64,000 nucleotides of DNA, taken from the NCBI RefSeq assembly GCF_030269445.1, contig NZ_BSTJ01000011.1, positions 62,001 to 126,000 on the forward strand. The letters are read 5' to 3'. Below the pieces are notes generated by a model that had not been told where the DNA came from, made no database searches, and saw only the letters and a program-made list of their open reading frames with translations. This document shows positions 61,529-64,000 of this stretch, piece by piece (the stretch's first letter is position 1; every line of letters begins with the position of its first letter). The position numbers and the translations under genes are program-made. The DNA comes from Actinoallomurus iriomotensis. Lineage in GTDB: Bacteria; Actinomycetota; Actinomycetes; Streptosporangiales; Streptosporangiaceae.

Positions 61529-62763
61529 GAACGGCTCGTCGACAACAGCCCGGCCAGTGCCGTGGCGGCGAGCGCCAGGATGAACAGGGCGTAGTCGCGG
61601 GCGGTGCCGATGAGCCCGCCGCCGTGGACGACCAGCACTCCGGCGGCGACGGACGGCACGCCCATCCCGCAGTAGCAGATCACGTAGAGGACGGACAGCA
61701 CGCCCGCCCGCTCGTGCGGGGCGGCGAGGGGGACGACGGTGCGGATGCCGCCCTGGAACCCGGCGCCGAATCCGATCCCGGCGACGAAGGTACCGGCGAA
61801 GAATCCGGCCGTCGAGGACAGTTCGACCGCGATCAGAATCCCTGTCGACGCCACGGCGAGCATCGTGATGCCGAACAGCATCACGGTCCGGGGCGGCGTA
61901 CGGTCGAGCGCGACGGTGGCCAGCGACCCGACGACGGCCAGCAGGAAGAAGCCGAGTCCGCCGACGACCACCGAGGTGGAACCGGACAACTGCCGCGCGA
62001 GCGCCGGGCCGAGCGAGCCGTAGAAGCCCGCGAGCGCCCACACCGCGAACAGGATCGGCGCGGCGGCGAGCACGGGTCCGCGCAGGCCGGGTGGCACCGC
62101 GAGTTCGGGCACGAGAGCGGCGCGCCCGCCCGGCCGGCGGGTGACGGTCTCCGGCATCAGGACCACACCGACGCCCTGCAGGACGAACGTGCCGATGAGC
62201 ACCAGATAGACGAGGTGCGTCGGCGCCGGCGCGTACTGGACGAGCAGCCCGGACAGCAGGACGCCGGCGCCGGTGCCCATCCCCGGCGTGGCGGCATTGG
62301 TGATCGCGCCGCGTCTGGGGTGTACGTCGAGCATCGCCGCGCCCAGCGCGCCGAGGGCCCCGCCGGTGGAGATTCCTTGGAGCAGCCGGCCGGCGAGCAG
62401 GGCGCCGACGCCGCCCGCGGTGGCGAGCACGACCGTCGCGACCGTCTGTACGGCGAGCGCGGCCAGCAGCACCGGCCGGCGGCCGACGTGGTCGGACAGG
62501 CGGCCCAGCACGAGCAGGGCGAGCAGGACGGCCATCGCGTACACGCCGAAGACGACGGTGGTGGTGATCGGCGAGAAGTGCCACCTTCCCGCGTAAGTGG
62601 CGTACAGCGGCGTCGGCGCGCCGGAGGCGGCCAGGAAGGAGACGACGATCGAGGCCGGCAGCGCCAGCGCGCCGCGCCGGGGACGCCGTTCGGCGACCGG
62701 CGGCGCGATGGCCTCCCGTCCCGCGGGGCCGCGCATGCCGTGGTCGGTGATGGGTTCGGTCAT
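61516..62763 (-). CDS. MFS transporter, 12-helix type
   Basis: 415 aa, twelve predicted helices. Motif A GRLSDHVGRRPVLLAALAVQ after helix 2, LLQGISTGGALGALGAAML. Drug/metabolite export by proton antiport is the family default. Divergent from the GlxA-type regulator with 71 nt between them, so possibly controlled by it. Overlaps the preceding convergent gene by 13 nt. Confidence 0.87.
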   Translation of the reverse strand: MTEPITDHGMRGPAGREAIAPPVAERRPRRGALALPASIVVSFLAASGAPTPLYATYAGRWHFSPITTTVVFGVYAMAVLLALLVLGRLSDHVGRRPVLLAALAVQTVATVVLATAGGVGALLAGRLLQGISTGGALGALGAAMLDVHPRRGAITNAATPGMGTGAGVLLSGLLVQYAPAPTHLVYLVLIGTFVLQGVGVVLMPETVTRRPGGRAALVPELAVPPGLRGPVLAAAPILFAVWALAGFYGSLGPALARQLSGSTSVVVGGLGFFLLAVVGSLATVALDRTPPRTVMLFGITMLAVASTGILIAVELSSTAGFFAGTFVAGIGFGAGFQGGIRTVVPLAAPHERAGVLSVLYVICYCGMGVPSVAAGVLVVHGGGLIGTARDYALFILALAATALAGLLSTSRSYRK

Positions 62764-62834
62764 ACGTCGAGGTTCGTCCCACCGTGTGTGTATCCGCGAG
62801 TGGCGGTATTGCCCATTTTCGCTAGGATCCTGCC

Positions 62835-63803
62835 ATGTCGGTTCATCGTGTCGCCGTGCTGGCGCTGGACGGCGTGACCCCGCTCGACCTGGCCATTCCC
62901 GCGCAAGTGTTCAGCGCGCGGCCGGAGACCCCGTACGAGATGACGCTGTGTGCGCCGACCGATCGGGTGACGACGACCGCCGGCTTCCAGCTGGTCGTGG
63001 GCGGCGGGTTCGACGAGGTCCGCGCCGCGGACACCGTCATCGTGCCGGGCGTCGAGCCGCCCCTGCGGCCGCCACCGCCGGTCGTGCTCGACGCCCTGGC
63101 CGAGGCCCGTGACCGGGGCCGGCGGGTCGTGTCGATCTGCACCGGCGCGTTCGCGCTGGCCGCGGCCGGCGTACTGGACGGACTGCACGCCACCACGCAC
63201 TGGAGGCACATCGACGACCTCGAACGGGAGTTCCCGGCCGTCCAGGCGGACCGCGACGTGCTCTATGTCGACGAGGGGGAGGTGCTCACCTCGGCCGGAG
63301 CGTGCTGCGGCATCGACCTGTGCCTGCACATCGTGCGCCGGGACCTGGGCGCCGTGGTGGCCAACCGGATCGCCCGGGGCCTGGTGGCCGCGCCGCACCG
63401 CGACGGCGGGCAGGCCCAGTACGTGCCCGCGCCGGTGGCCGCGACCGGCGACACCGGTCTCGCCGAGACCCGCGCCTGGGCGTTGCGTCGTCTCGACCGG
63501 TCGCTCTCGGTCGCCGAACTGGCCCGCCACGCCGGCGTGTCACAGCGCTCGTTCATGCGCCGCTTCGCCGAGGAGACGGGCACGACGCCGTTGCAGTGGC
63601 TGGTCAACGCACGGGTCGGCCTGGCGCGGGAACTCCTGGAGACCACCGACCTGTCGATCGACCAGGTGGCGCGCGACTGCGGGCTGGGCACCGCCGCCAA
63701 CCTGCGCCTGCACTTCCGGCGCACGCTGAACACCACCCCGACCGCGTACCGGCGCACCTTCACGCGCGGTGCCGGAGCCCAGGACCTCCAGGCCACCGGC
63801 TGA
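62835..63803 (+). CDS. GlxA-type AraC regulator with DJ-1/PfpI domain
   Basis: 322 aa. N-terminal DJ-1/PfpI-like domain (VLALDGVTPLDLAIPAQVFS, nucleophile-elbow region VVSICTGAFALAAAG with Cys) and C-terminal AraC HTH pair (LARHAGVSQRSFMRRFAEET, QVARDCGLGTAANLRLHFRR). Such regulators govern catabolism or transport of small molecules. Divergent from the MFS gene. Confidence 0.92.
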   Translation: MSVHRVAVLALDGVTPLDLAIPAQVFSARPETPYEMTLCAPTDRVTTTAGFQLVVGGGFDEVRAADTVIVPGVEPPLRPPPPVVLDALAEARDRGRRVVSICTGAFALAAAGVLDGLHATTHWRHIDDLEREFPAVQADRDVLYVDEGEVLTSAGACCGIDLCLHIVRRDLGAVVANRIARGLVAAPHRDGGQAQYVPAPVAATGDTGLAETRAWALRRLDRSLSVAELARHAGVSQRSFMRRFAEETGTTPLQWLVNARVGLARELLETTDLSIDQVARDCGLGTAANLRLHFRRTLNTTPTAYRRTFTRGAGAQDLQATG

Positions 63804-63822
63804 GCGACGACGGTGGACGGGG

Positions 63823-64000
63823 TCAGGGCTTGCGGCCGACCGCGCCGTACAGCCAGCACGGTTGGGGCACCGGGGCTTCGGCGTCGGGGCGCCACTCGTT
63901 CAGCATGACCAGGCCGGGAGGCGCGAGCTCGAACCCGTCGAAGAAGCGCGCGATCTCGGCCCGCGGCCGGAAGTGGATCGGCGTGGGCGTGGTCGCGTAG
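63823..64000 (-). CDS. S-adenosylmethionine-dependent methyltransferase (DUF574-type), 3' end only
   Basis: The last 58 codons of a minus-strand gene: HFRPRAEIARFFDGFELAPP, GLVMLNEWRPDAEA and the end WLYGAVGRKP. This is the characteristic C-terminus of actinobacterial S-adenosyl methyltransferases of the DUF574 kind. The 5' part is past the window. Confidence 0.8.
   Translation of the reverse strand, partial: YATTPTPIHFRPRAEIARFFDGFELAPPGLVMLNEWRPDAEAPVPQPCWLYGAVGRKP

Overview
The window is high-GC DNA with strong third-position G/C bias, many GTG starts and ATGA/GTGA stop-start overlaps. It carries a complete 'conservon' (CvnA-D), a PASTA-domain Ser/Thr kinase, several SnoaL-tailed ECF sigma factors and a GlxA-type regulator. 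Together these point to the chromosome of a filamentous actinomycete (Streptosporangiales/Thermomonosporaceae-like). I cannot name the species.

Region 1 (1-16208) is an aromatic-catabolism locus. It starts inside a molybdenum hydroxylase large subunit, followed by a CoxG protein and a dihydrodiol-dehydrogenase-like SDR. Four minus-strand genes follow: an unknown protein, a PPOX-fold protein, a GNAT acetyltransferase and a carboxymuconolactone-decarboxylase-family protein. Divergent from the last, a tightly coupled plus-strand operon runs 5237-16208: Rieske oxygenase alpha and beta, an 81-aa orphan, a DHDPS-family aldolase, an ornithine-cyclodeaminase-family protein, a cyclase-family hydrolase, a nitrilase-superfamily amidase, a VOC extradiol dioxygenase, an aldehyde dehydrogenase, a ferredoxin, a ferredoxin reductase and both subunits of a CoA-transferase. 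The enzyme set looks like ring attack, ring cleavage, amide/imine removal and entry to CoA metabolism. An N-heteroaromatic substrate is my inference. Two near-identical pseudopalindromes sit in the divergent promoter.

Region 2 (16.4-33 kb) is a decaying accessory region. It holds an IS with perfect 20-bp terminal repeats but a deleted transposase, two truncated genes welded at a deletion junction near 18.31 kb, a nested palindromic MITE-like repeat, an intact SDR/TetR pair with clear operators, and wrecks of LacI, aldo/keto reductase, alpha/beta hydrolase, transposase and Ser/Thr kinase genes. Embedded in it, between related transposase remnants, is an AT-richer island (about 23-30 kb). It has an intact five-gene unit: secreted I36-like peptide, lipoprotein, HlyD-type adaptor with a peptidoglycan-binding domain, MacB-type ATPase and permease. 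A membrane acyltransferase follows.

Region 3 (33-47 kb) looks like conserved core: a ~1560-aa internally duplicated TPR protein with a degenerate NTPase-like segment, two lipoproteins, an L,D-transpeptidase, the conservon, an acyl-CoA dehydrogenase and an initiator-type tRNA-Met with a terminator.

Region 4 (47-64 kb) is rich in ECF sigma factors and redox genes: three SnoaL-tailed ECF sigma factors, five SDR/NAD(P)-binding genes, a DHA2 MFS transporter, a PEP-mutase-family protein and an HxlR regulator. Three of its promoters share one motif (GATTC near TTCGG, then 14 nt, then GRTA). It sits before one sigma gene, its divergent SDR and a second SDR, suggesting an autoregulated local regulon. 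A second, shorter copy of the MITE-like repeat abuts the stop codon of the third sigma gene, as the first copy does for the SDR at 19.5 kb. The window ends with a PASTA kinase, a TetR/epimerase pair, an MFS/GlxA pair and the 3' end of a methyltransferase gene.
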